Source of the DNA: BRH-c25 sp029553855
GTDB taxonomy: Bacteria; Bacillota; Clostridia; Lutisporales; Lutisporaceae
DNA length: 26,100 bases
Direction of reading: 5' to 3'
Assembly: GCA_035375865.1 (NCBI GenBank)
Contig: DAOSQO010000011.1
Coordinates: forward strand, 1 to 26,100
The notes below the pieces were generated by a model, which was not told the DNA's origin, made no database searches, and saw only the letters and a list, made by a program, of their open reading frames with translations. A program made the translations under genes and the position numbers. Shown in pieces: positions 6,783-14,660 of the stretch (positions within the stretch are counted from its first letter, which is position 1; the number at the start of each line of letters is the position of its first letter).

Positions 6783-7772
6783 TTATTGCAAATGACATGC
6801 CGCAAAGTGATTTTTCATTATCTCTTTGAGTACGGGTTCCTCTTTTCGGCAAATATCTTTTGCATAGGGGCATCTGGAATAAAACACACATCCTTCAGGC
6901 AAGTTTATTGGATCAGGAATTTCGCCGTAAATTCTTACATTATCTTTTCCGCTTTTCGCACCTATCCTGGGTATGGCTTCTATCAATGCTTTACTGTATG
7001 GGTTTACAGGACTTTTTATTACTTCGTCGCTGCCTCCCATTTCCAATATTTTACCCAGATACATTATTGCTATCCTGTCGGACATTACCCAGGCAAGGGA
7101 TAAGTCATGGGTAATAAAGAGATAAGATACATTATTCTTATCTCTGAGTTCAACCATAAGCTTTAATATGTCCGCTCTGATTGAAACATCCAGCATCGAA
7201 ACCGGTTCATCGGCAACTATAAACGAAGGATTCAAAACCATTGCTCCTGCTATTGCAACTCTCTGTCTCTGACCACCCGAAAGCTCATGGGGATAACGGT
7301 TTATAATATCTTTTACAGGTTCCATACCTGCTTGATTCAATGCGGCTATTACTCTTTCATATAATTCATTTTTATTATTTGTGATATTATTTACAATTAA
7401 CGGTTCAGATACTATCTGGAAAATTGTATTCTTGGGATCTAAGGACTGGTATGGGTCCTGAAAAATCATTTGGGCATTGAGTCTGTATTGCTTAAGCCCT
7501 TGCCGTCCTGCATTCAGTATGTCTTTTCCGTTAAATAATATATTCCCAATGACTTGATTTCTATCCAAAAGCCCCAAAATGGCCCTTCCTACCGTAGTTT
7601 TTCCTGAACCGCTTTCTCCTACAAGTGAGAATATTTCCCCCTTCCCTATTTCGAAATCTACCCCGTTTACTGCATGTACATGTTTCCTTTTCTTGCCCGA
7701 AATCATATCATAAAAACTTGATTTTACATTATATCTTACATATAAATCCTTTAGTTCAAGCAGGTTTTCCAT
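6783..7772 (-). CDS. oppF: oligopeptide/dipeptide ABC transporter ATPase, OppF type
   Basis: Second ATPase of a peptide importer, working at the inner face of the membrane with OppD. From the ATG at 7772 (GGAGGTG eight bases upstream; overlaps the oppD stop as TAATG) it has 329 residues. Visible: Walker A GESGSGKTT at 52-60, Q-loop Q105, signature LSGGQRQR at 164-171, Walker B FIVADEP at 184-190, and switch H222. The C-terminal oligo_HPY region has four cysteines (295, 301, 308, 326), spaced C-x5-C-x6-C-x17-C. Such cysteines bind a [4Fe-4S] cluster in studied members of this family. A longer frame from 7796 has no better support. The last gene of the cassette; OppF rather than DppF is judged by order only. 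Confidence 0.93.
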   Translation of the reverse strand: MENLLELKDLYVRYNVKSSFYDMISGKKRKHVHAVNGVDFEIGKGEIFSLVGESGSGKTTVGRAILGLLDRNQVIGNILFNGKDILNAGRQGLKQYRLNAQMIFQDPYQSLDPKNTIFQIVSEPLIVNNITNNKNELYERVIAALNQAGMEPVKDIINRYPHELSGGQRQRVAIAGAMVLNPSFIVADEPVSMLDVSIRADILKLMVELRDKNNVSYLFITHDLSLAWVMSDRIAIMYLGKILEMGGSDEVIKSPVNPYSKALIEAIPRIGAKSGKDNVRIYGEIPDPINLPEGCVFYSRCPYAKDICRKEEPVLKEIMKNHFAACHLQ

Positions 7773-8731
7773 TAATATGCACCTCCCCTGTGGCACGCAT
7801 AGCTATGGGTTTCTGTAATAAATTCGATGGCTGGCTCCTCTTTTCTGCATATTTCCAATGCATGGGGACATCTTGGGTGGAATCTGCAGCCCTCGGGAGG
7901 GTTTATCAGCCCAGGGGGCAAACCCGGAATAGATGATGGCATTCTCTTCTCTTTTGAAATATCCGGAAAAGAACTCAGCAACATGCTTGTATAAGGGTTC
8001 ATAGGGTTGCTGTACAATTCTTCTATTCTGCCGCATTCAAGTATCTTTCCCCCGTACATGACGGCAGCTCTTTCACAGGTTTCCGACAATACGGATAAGT
8101 CATGAGTTATCAATATCATGGACATGCCAAGCTCAGCCCTCAATTTCCCTATCAGCTCAAATACCTGAGATTGAACCATTACATCAAGGGCAGTTGTGGG
8201 TTCATCACCTATGATAATTTTGGGTCTGCATGCCAAAGCCATTGCTATCATTACTCTCTGCCTCATACCCCCGCTGAATTCATGAGGGTATTGCCTTACC
8301 CTTTTTTTATCCAGCTCAACAAATTCAAATAATTCTTTTACTCTCCTGCGAGCTTCATTTTCATCGGCCTGGTCATGAAGCAGTATGGCCTCCTTTATTT
8401 GCTCCCCTACGGTAATAACAGGATTCAGGGCATTCATAGCACCTTGGAATATTATTGAAATATCCTTCCATCTAACTTTTCTTATATCCTTGTCACTTTT
8501 CTTTATCAAATCCTCACCCTGAAATATTATCTCTCCTTGTGCTATTCTTCCGTTTTGCGGCAAGAGCCTCATTATTGACAAGGCTGTAGTGGTCTTGCCG
8601 CATCCTGATTCTCCAACCAATCCCAAGGCTTCACCATCAAAAAGTGAAAAGCTTACGCCATCCACTGCCCTTAGTTCTTTACCGCCGGTTTTGAAATAAA
8701 TCTTTAAATCTTTCACTTTCAAAATTTCCAT
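7772..8731 (-). CDS. oppD: oligopeptide/dipeptide ABC transporter ATPase, OppD type
   Basis: First ATPase of the peptide importer. The 319-residue protein shows Walker A GESGCGKTT at 40-48, Q-loop Q96, signature FSGGMRQR at 152-159 (F in place of the usual L), Walker B IIIGDEP at 172-178 and switch H210. The C-terminal extension again has four cysteines (282, 288, 295, 313) with exactly the spacing seen in OppF, so both halves could carry an iron-sulfur cluster. That inference rests on the family, not on this sequence alone. A GAGGAG site precedes the ATG, which begins one base after the oppC stop. Confidence 0.93.
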   Translation of the reverse strand: MEILKVKDLKIYFKTGGKELRAVDGVSFSLFDGEALGLVGESGCGKTTTALSIMRLLPQNGRIAQGEIIFQGEDLIKKSDKDIRKVRWKDISIIFQGAMNALNPVITVGEQIKEAILLHDQADENEARRRVKELFEFVELDKKRVRQYPHEFSGGMRQRVMIAMALACRPKIIIGDEPTTALDVMVQSQVFELIGKLRAELGMSMILITHDLSVLSETCERAAVMYGGKILECGRIEELYSNPMNPYTSMLLSSFPDISKEKRMPSSIPGLPPGLINPPEGCRFHPRCPHALEICRKEEPAIEFITETHSYACHRGGAY

Positions 8732-8732
8732 A

Positions 8733-9581
8733 TTATCTGCTCCTCAATTTCGGGTTCAGTATTTCATCAAAGGCATACCCCATCAAAGTAAAGGAAAGAA
8801 CAACCAAAAGCACGCATAGCCCCGGAGGTATCAAATACCAGTATGCCCCATTATTTGCCGCACCTGATTCAAAAGCGAAATGAAGCATCATCCCCCAGCT
8901 GGGTTTGGTGCTGTCACCCATTCCCAAAAAACTGAGAGTAGTTTCTGAAAGTATTGAAGTTGCCGTAATTAGTATGGTGTTTGAGAAAATTATCGGAAAC
9001 ACATTTGGCAATATGTGATGCTTAATGATATGATAAGCGGAAGCTCCTATGGATCTTGACCTCTCTATATATTGCCGTTCTTTTACAGTGAGGGTCTGTG
9101 CTCTAACGAGTCTTGCAGTTCCAGCCCATCCCGTCAAACCAATAACCATAATGATATTCCATATGCCGGAGCCAAGGAGCGCGGCAAGCACCAGCATAAG
9201 GGGCACCCAGGGCAATACCAGAAAGATATCTGTAATCCTCATAAGGATTGCATCTGTCTTGCCCCCTGCATAGCCTGACACCAGTCCTGCCAAAGTGCCT
9301 ATAACCATTGAAATAGCTGTTGCCAATAAACCAACCGTTAATGATATCCTGCTGCCCGCAATAAGGCCTCCTAATATGTCTCTTCCCAAATCGTCGGTAC
9401 CCAGCAGGTGTCTGCCGCCGGGGGGCATTAGTCTATCCCCTGCCTCTCCGAAGGAAAGGGGATCATACTTCACTATATTTGGACCTATTATCGCAGTAAT
9501 AAGAAAAATTATGAACAGCATGAAGCCTGTTAAACCCATCCTGCTTTTTTTTAGACCTGACCAAAGCATTTTTAAATTCAT
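8733..9581 (-). CDS. oppC: oligopeptide/dipeptide ABC transporter permease, OppC type
   Basis: Membrane permease that pairs with OppB to form the peptide channel. The 282-residue protein has a first membrane helix at about 15-35, then the extracellular segment with the class motif LGTDDLGRDIL, followed by five further hydrophobic helices. The EAA-type coupling loop reads RSIGASAYHIIKHHILPN and docks onto the ATPases. GGGAGGGTG lies close before the ATG, within the gap after the oppB stop. Length and motifs are standard for the OppC/DppC family. Confidence 0.95.
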   Translation of the reverse strand: MNLKMLWSGLKKSRMGLTGFMLFIIFLITAIIGPNIVKYDPLSFGEAGDRLMPPGGRHLLGTDDLGRDILGGLIAGSRISLTVGLLATAISMVIGTLAGLVSGYAGGKTDAILMRITDIFLVLPWVPLMLVLAALLGSGIWNIIMVIGLTGWAGTARLVRAQTLTVKERQYIERSRSIGASAYHIIKHHILPNVFPIIFSNTILITATSILSETTLSFLGMGDSTKPSWGMMLHFAFESGAANNGAYWYLIPPGLCVLLVVLSFTLMGYAFDEILNPKLRSR

Positions 9582-9593
9582 TATTCACCCTCC

Positions 9594-10562
9594 CTAGCTT
9601 TTAACACGGGGATCCAGGTATCCGTACATAATATCTGAAATAAAGTTTGCACCTACCACACATAAGCTGATAATAAGGAATATGCCCTGAAGAAGCGGAT
9701 AGTCCCTCGCCTGAAGCGCATCATACATCAAACGTCCCAATCCGGGCCATGAAAACACGGTTTCGACCTGCAGGGCCCCGGTTATTGTAAATCCTAAATT
9801 CATAGATATAAGAGTAACCATAGGTATCATAGCATTGGGAAGCGCATGCCTTTTCAAGACACTTTTTTTGTCCATACCCTTGGCTTCGGCAGTAACTATG
9901 TAATCCTCAGTAAGCACCTCAATAAGAGTGCTTCTCATAACAAGCATATACTCTCCAATCAGGACCAGAGACAGTGTTATGGCCGGCAAAAATATATGCC
10001 AGCCAATATTCTTCAATCTTATGAGGCCTTTTGTAAATACATATTCGGGTGAAATCATGCCGGAAGTAGGAAATAGTCTTAGGTTTACGCTGAATAATGC
10101 AATCATAAGCACACCAAGCCAAAAAGTAGGCATTGCATAGGTTATCAGAGAAAAGCCCATGGATAGCATGTCTACTCTCTTACCCCTTTTCCATGCTGCA
10201 ATTATTCCTAAAAACAATCCTATCCCTATGGCAATCAGCTCTGCAATTATTGTAAGGGCAAGGCTTGCTGCCAATCTCTCAACAATTATGTCTGAGACAG
10301 GTTTCCTGTATATAAATGATATTCCCATGTCTCCTTTAAGCAGGTTTATTATATAAATGGTGAATTGCTCATACCAGGGCTTATTCAAGCCGAAAAGCTC
10401 CCTTACCTTTTGAACCGCTTCAGGGGACATTTTCGGATTCCTTACGAGCATGCTCACAGGATCTCCCGGCATGACCCTGAATAGGAAGTAATTTATAACC
10501 AATATGGCTGAAACAGTGATTAGAGCAAAAAAGAGCTTTCTTAGAAAATATGACCTGCTCAT
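9594..10562 (-). CDS. oppB: oligopeptide/dipeptide ABC transporter permease, OppB type
   Basis: First permease of the peptide importer, 322 residues. An N-terminal membrane helix (about residues 9-28) is followed by the family segment FRVMPGDPV and a periplasm-equivalent loop with LFGLNKPWYEQF. The remaining five helices include the coupling loop with TAEAKGMDKKSVLKRHALPN and the conserved VETVFSWPGLGRL. It starts three bases after the oppA stop; its ribosome binding site is weak, so translation is probably coupled to oppA. Nothing in it indicates the peptide class transported. Confidence 0.95.
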   Translation of the reverse strand: MSRSYFLRKLFFALITVSAILVINYFLFRVMPGDPVSMLVRNPKMSPEAVQKVRELFGLNKPWYEQFTIYIINLLKGDMGISFIYRKPVSDIIVERLAASLALTIIAELIAIGIGLFLGIIAAWKRGKRVDMLSMGFSLITYAMPTFWLGVLMIALFSVNLRLFPTSGMISPEYVFTKGLIRLKNIGWHIFLPAITLSLVLIGEYMLVMRSTLIEVLTEDYIVTAEAKGMDKKSVLKRHALPNAMIPMVTLISMNLGFTITGALQVETVFSWPGLGRLMYDALQARDYPLLQGIFLIISLCVVGANFISDIMYGYLDPRVKS

Positions 10563-10565
10563 TTG

Positions 10566-12320
10566 CTACCACTCTTCCTTTGATTTTTTCTTTTTCTTGA
10601 TAAGGGTTATCGCAATGAATACAACTACAACAGCAACTGAAAAATAAACTATTAAATTAGGCTCCCCGCCCTTCCCTTCTTTCTCTTCGGTCTTGGCAGC
10701 ATCTTCTGCTCCTATTATGGAAGCTTGTAAATAATTATATGGTGTATCTGCATAAAATACCGCGCCGTTAACGGTAGGCCTGATACCTTGTATCCTGTCG
10801 TTTCTTATAAGCTGGCGTTCCTTTTCATAAAACAGTATCATATATGGCAAATCTTCATATAGTATCCTCTGGGCATCATATAACATTGTTACCCTTTCCT
10901 CAAAATTCATATTTGAAGCCTGTTCTTCAACCAATCTGTCGTACTCCGGATTGCTATAAAAGGCATCATTCAAATTATCTATCTGGTTTGTTGTAAGAAC
11001 CCTGAGCAGTGTTCCGGGATCTACATCTCCTCCCCAGCCCCATATAAACATATCATAATCAGCGGAACTGAATATTCTATCGTTTAATGCTCCGTCATCA
11101 AGTGTTTCCAATTCTGTTTCTATTCCTGCGTCTTTCAAATATCCCTTAATCATTTGGCCTGCTTTGACTTCCATAGTATTTTCCGACCTTAGCAGAAGCC
11201 TGAAACTAAGCTTTTTACCTTTGGCATCCTCCCTGATACCGTCTCCGTCCCTGTCTTTGTAATCTGCCGATTCCAATAATTTCTTTGCTTTATCGGGAGA
11301 ATATCCTCTAAACTCTGTTGCATCAGGATTATAATGAAATTTTTTTTGTGAAACAGGAATTAAAGTAGTTCCATATTCTCCTTCCCCATCATAAACCATA
11401 TCTATTATTTTTTGTTTTTCTATAGAATATTCAATAGCTTGCCTTATTCTCTTATCCAGGATAAGGGGGTTTCCTTTGGAAGTCCCATCTGCTCTGCAGT
11501 TAAAGGCCAGCTCGGTAAAACCGTTTTCCGAGAAGTTAAATGCAGTAATACTCTTATCGTTCTCTATGGTTTTTGTATTGCTCTTATAAAGGCCCAATGC
11601 TGCATCGATTTCACCCAGCTTTATTGATTGAGCCATAGTATCACGATTTGCATAAATAATATAAATCAGCCCGTCAACCTTGGGAGCTCCCTTAAAATAC
11701 TCCTTATTTGAGACAAAGCTGATGTATTCATTTTTCTTCCATTCTTTCAATATGAAGGCCCCTGTGCCAATAGGGTTTTGGTTGTCAAAAACCTCATATT
11801 GGTCTTCTTCAATTGTTTTCCAGATATGTTCGGGCAGTATTGGAGTTATATTCTGAAGCATGTTTGCTTTCGGCTTTTCAGTCTTAAATACAACGGTATA
11901 GTCATCGGGTGTTTCAATAACGTCAATATCTTTGACCAAATCCGTATACAGTCCCAGGCCCGAATTTTTCATGAGTTCAAAAGTGAATTTTACATCTTTC
12001 GATGTAAAACTTTCTCCATCACTCCATTTTACATCTCTTCTAAGTTTAAACGTCCACTGCAGGCTATCCTGATTCACTTCCCAGCTTTCAGCCAGAGAAG
12101 GAACAGGCTGCATATTTTCATCAAAGGTTATTAGTGAATCATAGATAAGCATGAATATTTCAAAGGAAGATCTCTCGTAGGTTATTAGAGGACTTAAGCT
12201 GTCCGGTTCTTCCGCGACACCTATTTTAAGCATATTCGCAGGTGTATCGCAGGAAACTGCAGCTGAATATAATCCCGTCAGCATTACAATGCAGATAAAA
12301 AAAGATAATACTCTTTTCAT
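10566..12320 (-). CDS. oppA: peptide-binding protein (SBP_bac_5) with C-terminal membrane anchor
   Basis: Extracellular solute-binding protein that delivers peptides to OppBC. From the ATG at 12320 (GGAGGG seven bases upstream) it has 584 residues; an ATG at 12335 lacks a ribosome binding site. The N-terminus is a typical signal peptide, with a cysteine at residue 24 in the context AAVSC, a poor lipobox. Family motifs include EEPDSLSPL, GTGAFILKEW and YSPDKAKKLL. The loop DRDGDGIRED near 356-365 has the spacing of a calcium-binding loop. After a charged linker the protein ends in one hydrophobic helix (about 556-574) followed by KKKKKSK. So it is probably held by a C-terminal helix rather than a lipid. 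Substrate is unknown; its neighbour LD-carboxypeptidase hints at muropeptides. Confidence 0.93.
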   Translation of the reverse strand: MKRVLSFFICIVMLTGLYSAAVSCDTPANMLKIGVAEEPDSLSPLITYERSSFEIFMLIYDSLITFDENMQPVPSLAESWEVNQDSLQWTFKLRRDVKWSDGESFTSKDVKFTFELMKNSGLGLYTDLVKDIDVIETPDDYTVVFKTEKPKANMLQNITPILPEHIWKTIEEDQYEVFDNQNPIGTGAFILKEWKKNEYISFVSNKEYFKGAPKVDGLIYIIYANRDTMAQSIKLGEIDAALGLYKSNTKTIENDKSITAFNFSENGFTELAFNCRADGTSKGNPLILDKRIRQAIEYSIEKQKIIDMVYDGEGEYGTTLIPVSQKKFHYNPDATEFRGYSPDKAKKLLESADYKDRDGDGIREDAKGKKLSFRLLLRSENTMEVKAGQMIKGYLKDAGIETELETLDDGALNDRIFSSADYDMFIWGWGGDVDPGTLLRVLTTNQIDNLNDAFYSNPEYDRLVEEQASNMNFEERVTMLYDAQRILYEDLPYMILFYEKERQLIRNDRIQGIRPTVNGAVFYADTPYNYLQASIIGAEDAAKTEEKEGKGGEPNLIVYFSVAVVVVFIAITLIKKKKKSKEEW

Positions 12321-12344
12321 ACCAATACCCTCCATATAATATAT

Positions 12345-13295
12345 TCAAACCGTGGCCACTTCATTGATTTCGAATACACCCTTATCGGCATCTATTGTTC
12401 CGGCTACACCCAGAGGAATAGTAGCCAAATCTTTGGTATGTCCCAGGGGCAATCCATAGAGCATTGGCAATCCCAAAGGCTGAAGCAGATCATAGATGAT
12501 ATCCTCGAGACTGCATTGGTTCGGAAATCCCGGATCATATTTAAGGGGTTCACAATTCAAGCATTCTCCAACAACTATGCCGACTGATTGTTGAAGCTTG
12601 CCTGAATTTATCAGGTGAGTAAGCATATGATCAATAAACCATGGTTCTGTATCCAATTCTTCCAGAAAAAGTATTTTGCCTTCAGTCTCAATTTCATAAG
12701 GTGTCCCTAAAGAAGAGCAAATAAGAGTCAGATTGCCGCCTATCACAGGTGCTTCCACTTTGCCCCCGTTTATTTTCAGTAAATATTTTTTGTTGGAGCT
12801 CATTTTTATTTGACCTACGGGCTTGTCGCTTTTTAATGCCTTCATCATAGAATCAAACCTATAGGGAGTCATATCTTCTGTTCCGGCACTTAAAGCACAT
12901 GGACCATGAAAAGTGACAAGACTGCTGAATTTATTTATTGCCAAATGTAAGGATGTGATATCGCTGTACCCTATGAATATTTTGGGATTGTTCTTTATTA
13001 CATCAAAGTCCAGGTATCTTAGGATGCGGGCAGCACCGTAACCCCCCTGGCTGCAGAATATTGCGTCAATATCATCATCGGTAAAAAACTCCATGAGGTC
13101 ATTGGCCCTGTCCTGGTCATTGCCAGCCAGATAGTTTCTGCTATTATAGGCATTTTCACCTATTTTTACTTTAAAGCCCCAGCTTTCAATCTCTTCTATA
13201 CTTCTCAGCATATCGCTCCTCTTCCATATACCGCTGGAAGGTGAGACTATACCAATAGTATCTCCTTCTTTCAGTCTGCCTGGTTTTATAAGCAT
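12345..13295 (-). CDS. S66 family LD-carboxypeptidase (LdcA/MccF type)
   Basis: Serine peptidase of the S66 family. LdcA members remove the terminal D-alanine from tetrapeptide muropeptides; MccF members cleave microcin C-like compounds. The 316-residue protein shows IGYSDITSLH with the nucleophile S111, FLEELDTE with the likely catalytic E212, and GLPLGHTKD with H286, so the Ser-Glu-His triad is complete. IVSPSSG near the N-terminus is also family-typical. There is no signal peptide, so it acts in the cytosol. It is the first gene of the cassette with oppABCDF, and the simplest reading is import of cell-wall peptides and trimming for recycling. A detoxifying MccF-like role is the main alternative. 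Confidence 0.92.
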   Translation of the reverse strand: MLIKPGRLKEGDTIGIVSPSSGIWKRSDMLRSIEEIESWGFKVKIGENAYNSRNYLAGNDQDRANDLMEFFTDDDIDAIFCSQGGYGAARILRYLDFDVIKNNPKIFIGYSDITSLHLAINKFSSLVTFHGPCALSAGTEDMTPYRFDSMMKALKSDKPVGQIKMSSNKKYLLKINGGKVEAPVIGGNLTLICSSLGTPYEIETEGKILFLEELDTEPWFIDHMLTHLINSGKLQQSVGIVVGECLNCEPLKYDPGFPNQCSLEDIIYDLLQPLGLPMLYGLPLGHTKDLATIPLGVAGTIDADKGVFEINEVATV

Positions 13296-13350
13296 ACCTT
13301 TCCCTCATTTCATATTCAAAAATACTTATGGTATCTTCTTATTCTGTTCT

Positions 13351-13378
13351 ATTATTAATGACTTCAGTAATAAATCAA
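13351..13378 (-). promoter_or_regulatory. possible promoter of the LD-carboxypeptidase/opp cassette
   Basis: TTGATT (13378-13373), a 16-base spacer and AATAAT (13356-13351) give four and five matches to the vegetative boxes, about 55 bases before the start codon and just past the upstream terminator. The rest of the 278-base gap (13296-13573) holds the terminator at 13481-13512 and nothing else I recognise. Confidence 0.4.
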
Positions 13379-13480
13379 GTCGGATGTTAAACTCATTTTA
13401 CAACTTATTCATCTGGATTTCTATATAAATATTGCATATGCTTCTGTGCCAAAATCGCAGCAGAAAACCTGAATAGAGTA

Positions 13481-13512
13481 AAAAAAATTCTTGCATTGCA
13501 AGAATTTTTTTT
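13481..13512. terminator. strong terminator ending the fla/che block
   Basis: TTCTTGC, a three-base loop and GCAAGAA are flanked by seven A on one side and eight T on the other, so it can act on either strand. It lies about 62 bases downstream of the last flagellar-block gene and before the cassette promoter. On the minus strand it would end the fla/che transcript. Confidence 0.75.
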
Positions 13513-13573
13513 ATTAATGATTATAGAAAGGTTCTTACTATAAAAAAACCTGCCCGGACATTTCAAGGATATT

Positions 13574-13792
13574 TTACTTTGCCGAATCCGGAGCTGGAGA
13601 AGGCTCTTCCACCGAAGGCTGGTTATTGATAAACTCCTCTCTTGTAAGAATAATCAAATCATGCTTCTCTGCCTCTTTTTTAATCTCTTCTACTGTCAGT
13701 TCATTGAAGCCCACATTAATATTTACCATTGATGAAAACACCAGACCGATTCCTATACCTAATATTATATTCTTTAAATGATAATTTCCCAT
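13574..13792 (-). CDS. 72-residue membrane protein of unknown function
   Basis: I do not recognise this protein. It has one hydrophobic helix at about residues 8-27, then an amphipathic stretch (LTVEEIKKEAEKHDLIIL), and a proline- and acid-rich tail (EEPSPAPDS). With a short basic N-terminus it is likely inserted with the C-terminus outside, or stays as a small bitopic protein. The ATG overlaps the previous stop as TAATG, and GAGGT lies about six bases upstream, which supports a real, coupled gene. It is the last gene before the terminator. The helical part vaguely recalls short segments seen in MltG-related small proteins, but this is not enough for a call. Confidence 0.65.
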   Translation of the reverse strand: MGNYHLKNIILGIGIGLVFSSMVNINVGFNELTVEEIKKEAEKHDLIILTREEFINNQPSVEEPSPAPDSAK

Positions 13793-14304
13793 TATTCTAC
13801 CTCATTATTCAGAGACAGTATTAACATAACTTCCCCTTGCCCGATATCCATCTGCTTGGCAATATCAGTTACGCTCATTCCCTGGGAAGCATAATCAAAA
13901 ACTGTCTGTTGCTTTTGACTGAGTTTACCGTCCGGGTCCTTGTCATTTGATTTATCGTCGCTTATAATTTTTTTCTTTTTTGCAGGAACAACAGCTATCG
14001 GTGCTGCAACTGAAATATTATCATTTTTTTCTGCTGCCAAAGAGTTTTTGCTTTTATTACTAAGGCTATTCAATTCATTTCTAAAACCGTTCAGTTTATC
14101 TTCAATTTCTTTTACTACCATCTCAGAGGTATAATTAAGCTCAGCTATGATCTCATCAGCATCCTCAATAACTTTCTTGATCTCCTGCTCTTTTACATCC
14201 ATATTAAAATATATGTCTTCACCTTTAACTTTATCAAGAAAAATCAGTAAAGCAGCGGCTAATACCGTGAATATCCCTATAGCTAAAAGTACATAATTTA
14301 CCAT
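13792..14304 (-). CDS. SwrB-like membrane protein with C-terminal helix-turn-helix-like motif
   Basis: A 170-residue protein with an N-terminal membrane helix (about residues 3-22), a charged coiled-coil-like region (about 35-85), a low-complexity lysine/aspartate linker, and a C-terminal stretch QTVFDYASQGMSVTDIAKQM that looks like a sigma-4/helix-turn-helix fold. This layout is the same as that of Bacillus subtilis SwrB (YlxL), which sits between sigD and rpsB and promotes assembly of the flagellar export apparatus. The position here, downstream of sigD and at the end of the flagellar block, fits. Clostridial proteins of this kind are often filed as DUF6115. GAGGTG lies five bases before the ATG. 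Equivalence to SwrB rests on layout and order, not alignment. Confidence 0.7.
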   Translation of the reverse strand: MVNYVLLAIGIFTVLAAALLIFLDKVKGEDIYFNMDVKEQEIKKVIEDADEIIAELNYTSEMVVKEIEDKLNGFRNELNSLSNKSKNSLAAEKNDNISVAAPIAVVPAKKKKIISDDKSNDKDPDGKLSQKQQTVFDYASQGMSVTDIAKQMDIGQGEVMLILSLNNEVE

Positions 14305-14317
14305 AGGAGCACCTCAT

Positions 14318-14638
14318 TCATATTCTAATATCTATTTTACTCAGATATTTCCCTTTGTCTTCCTTATCATTTCCGTCATTTTCTTTAGTCTGATCTTCCC
14401 GGCTTTGTTTTTCTTGCTTGCCCTGTCTTTTTTTTTGTTGTCCGTCCCTATTTATTCTTGCTTCATGGGGTTTTTTGGCTTCAACTACTTGTCTGGTATT
14501 CTTTTCTTGCTGCTGCTGCTCTTTATGTATATTGATATTAAGGTTGTTTTTTTCTAATCCATTCTCTGCATTTTTTGCTTTCTGTATCTCCGGAAGCTTG
14601 GGTATTATTGTCTGTAAATCAACAGGTCTTATGGTCAT
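14318..14638 (-). CDS. small charged low-complexity protein of the flagellar block
   Basis: A 106-residue protein of unknown function. The first 20 residues (TIRPVDLQTIIPKLPEIQK) are ordinary and hydrophobic-patterned. The remainder is dominated by K, E, Q, N and D and should be disordered. I start it at the ATG 14638, preceded by GGGAGTG at suitable distance; an in-frame TTG at 14653 is the alternative. There is no signal peptide or membrane helix. Position between the DUF342 gene and the SwrB-like gene suggests a flagellar or sigma-D related accessory role. The ordered head with a disordered tail would suit a short docking peptide on a partner protein. Confidence 0.65.
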   Translation of the reverse strand: MTIRPVDLQTIIPKLPEIQKAKNAENGLEKNNLNINIHKEQQQQEKNTRQVVEAKKPHEARINRDGQQKKRQGKQEKQSREDQTKENDGNDKEDKGKYLSKIDIRI

Positions 14639-14660
14639 TAAAATCACTCCCAAAAATTTA

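Noticed and set aside
7803..8036. Minus-strand 77-codon frame
   Set aside because: Out-of-frame shadow inside oppD, which is complete across the region.
12237..12320. Lipoprotein signal on the peptide-binding protein
   Set aside because: The residue three before Cys24 is Ala, a poor fit to the lipobox, and a C-terminal membrane helix offers another anchor; left as unproven.
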